From Hadesarchaea archaeon (lineage in GTDB: Archaea > Hadarchaeota > Hadarchaeia > Hadarchaeales > Hadarchaeaceae): a DNA stretch of 6,939 bases. Positions 6,173 through 6,939 of the stretch are shown here, piece by piece. Position 1 is the first letter of the stretch; every line of letters starts with the position of its first letter. The notes beneath the pieces are model-generated. The model had not been told where the DNA came from, made no database searches, and saw only the letters and a program-made list of their open reading frames with translations. The stretch lies in the NCBI GenBank assembly GCA_029880065.1, contig JAOUPD010000061.1, forward strand, positions 1 to 6,939. Direction: 5' to 3'. A program made the translations under genes and the position numbers.

Positions 6173-6939
6173 GGGTGGGAGTTCTTGGGCCCAGAGGAAC
6201 ATATTCAGAATTAGCTGCTAAAAAACAATTTGGTGAAAAAGCGAGGATAGTACCATATCCAAAGATCACCGATGTTGCTAATGCGGTGGCAAGTAAAAAA
6301 ATAAATTTTGGAGTCATCCCAGTTGAGAGCTTGCGAGAGGGTTCCGTAGGGGAGGCGCTAGATGCGCTCGTGTGGACCGACCTCAAAATCCAAGCCGAAG
6401 TCGTTGTCCCGATCTCACATTCCTTACTCGGAGTACCGGGGTCGAAGCTCGTGCTGATCACCCAGGTGCTTTCCCATCCTCAGGCGCTGGCCCAGTGCCG
6501 CGAGTTCCTGCAGAAGAACTTGCCAAAAGCGGAACTCATCGAGATGACGAGCACCGCCAAAGCCGCGGAACAGGTTGGCAAACTTAAACAACCTCACATG
6601 GCGGCGATTGGGCCAAAGGCGCTCGCGAACCTCTACGGGCTGGAAGTGCTTCATGATGACATCCAGTCGGGAGAGATGAACACCACCCGCTTTCTATGCC
6701 TCTCGAAGGAGGATAGCAAACCCACGGGCCGCGACAAGACCTCGGTCGCATTTTACACAGCCCAAGACAGGCCGGGTATCCTTCACAAGATATTGGGCGA
6801 GTTCGCGGTTCGCAACATAAACCTGACGAAGATCGAGTCCCGTCCGTCAAAGAAGGCGCTCGGCGATTATCTCTTCTTCATCGACTTCGAGGGGCACCGC
6901 GAGGATGCGAAGGTGAAAGAAGCGCTAGAAGGTGTAAAG
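6169..6939 (+). CDS. pheA: prephenate dehydratase with ACT domain (cut by right edge)
   Basis: The enzyme decarboxylates and dehydrates prephenate to phenylpyruvate for phenylalanine. The frame gives 257 residues and is open at the edge. GPRGTYSELA (7-16), VLSHPQALAQC (100-110), STAKAA (128-133), AAIGPKALANLYGLEVL (145-161) and NTTRF (171-175, the catalytic Thr-Arg-Phe at 173-175) define the periplasmic-binding-protein-like catalytic domain. From about residue 188 an ACT domain follows, with DRPGILHKIL (196-205) and ESRPSKKALGDYLFF (219-233). This ESRP signature is typical of phenylalanine-binding PheA, so feedback inhibition by Phe is likely. No N-terminal chorismate mutase is present. The usual PxENS motif is changed: residues 51-60 read PVESLREGSV, so the conserved Asn-Ser is Ser-Leu. 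The ATG has GGAGGGT (6157-6163) 5 nt upstream and overlaps the tyrA stop. About the first 45 codons are AT-rich, then composition returns to normal. Confidence 0.95.
   Translation, partial: MRVGVLGPRGTYSELAAKKQFGEKARIVPYPKITDVANAVASKKINFGVIPVESLREGSVGEALDALVWTDLKIQAEVVVPISHSLLGVPGSKLVLITQVLSHPQALAQCREFLQKNLPKAELIEMTSTAKAAEQVGKLKQPHMAAIGPKALANLYGLEVLHDDIQSGEMNTTRFLCLSKEDSKPTGRDKTSVAFYTAQDRPGILHKILGEFAVRNINLTKIESRPSKKALGDYLFFIDFEGHREDAKVKEALEGVK

Overview
The window is a divergent cluster for aromatic amino acid synthesis and is almost certainly archaeal. It encodes the archaeal entry to the shikimate pathway, ADH synthase followed by type II 3-dehydroquinate synthase, rather than a bacterial DAHP synthase/AroB pair. 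It also has TATA-like boxes and Shine-Dalgarno (SD) sequences matching an archaeal 16S tail, and it uses TTG and GTG starts freely. G+C is in the mid-50s % in most of the lines I counted. I cannot name the phylum from the sequence. A deep euryarchaeal or Bathyarchaeia-like lineage is only a guess.

Left arm, minus strand: aroA (EPSP synthase, 1583 to 297) is followed by aroC (chorismate synthase), which starts at 297 and runs off the left edge. The aroA stop and aroC start share one base (TGATG), so the two are probably translationally coupled.

Centre, about 1584-1791: about 200 bp of non-coding DNA separates the two operons. It holds AT-rich candidate promoters for both directions, a short dyad surrounding one TATA-like box, a perfect 9-bp inverted repeat, and a possible 15-codon reading frame ending Phe-Tyr-Cys. 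This is the only part of the window with structure not explained by known genes, and everything I say about it is tentative.

Right arm, plus strand: six genes lie head to tail from 1792 to the right edge: ADH synthase (aroA'), DHQ synthase II (aroB'), type I dehydroquinase (aroD), shikimate dehydrogenase (aroE), prephenate dehydrogenase (tyrA) and prephenate dehydratase with an ACT domain (pheA, cut by the edge). Gaps are 6 nt, 6 nt, then three 4-nt overlaps, so they should form one operon.

Together the eight genes take aspartate semialdehyde and a deoxy-keto-sugar phosphate to 3-dehydroquinate, shikimate, EPSP and chorismate, then from prephenate to the keto-acid precursors of tyrosine and phenylalanine. 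Two steps are not encoded here: shikimate kinase and chorismate mutase. Either could lie just outside the window.

The biochemistry is ordinary and well known. No mobile element, CRISPR array, rRNA or tRNA gene is visible. The points most worth a second look are the intergenic leader, the altered PxENS motif of PheA, and a sharp low-G+C patch across the tyrA/pheA junction.
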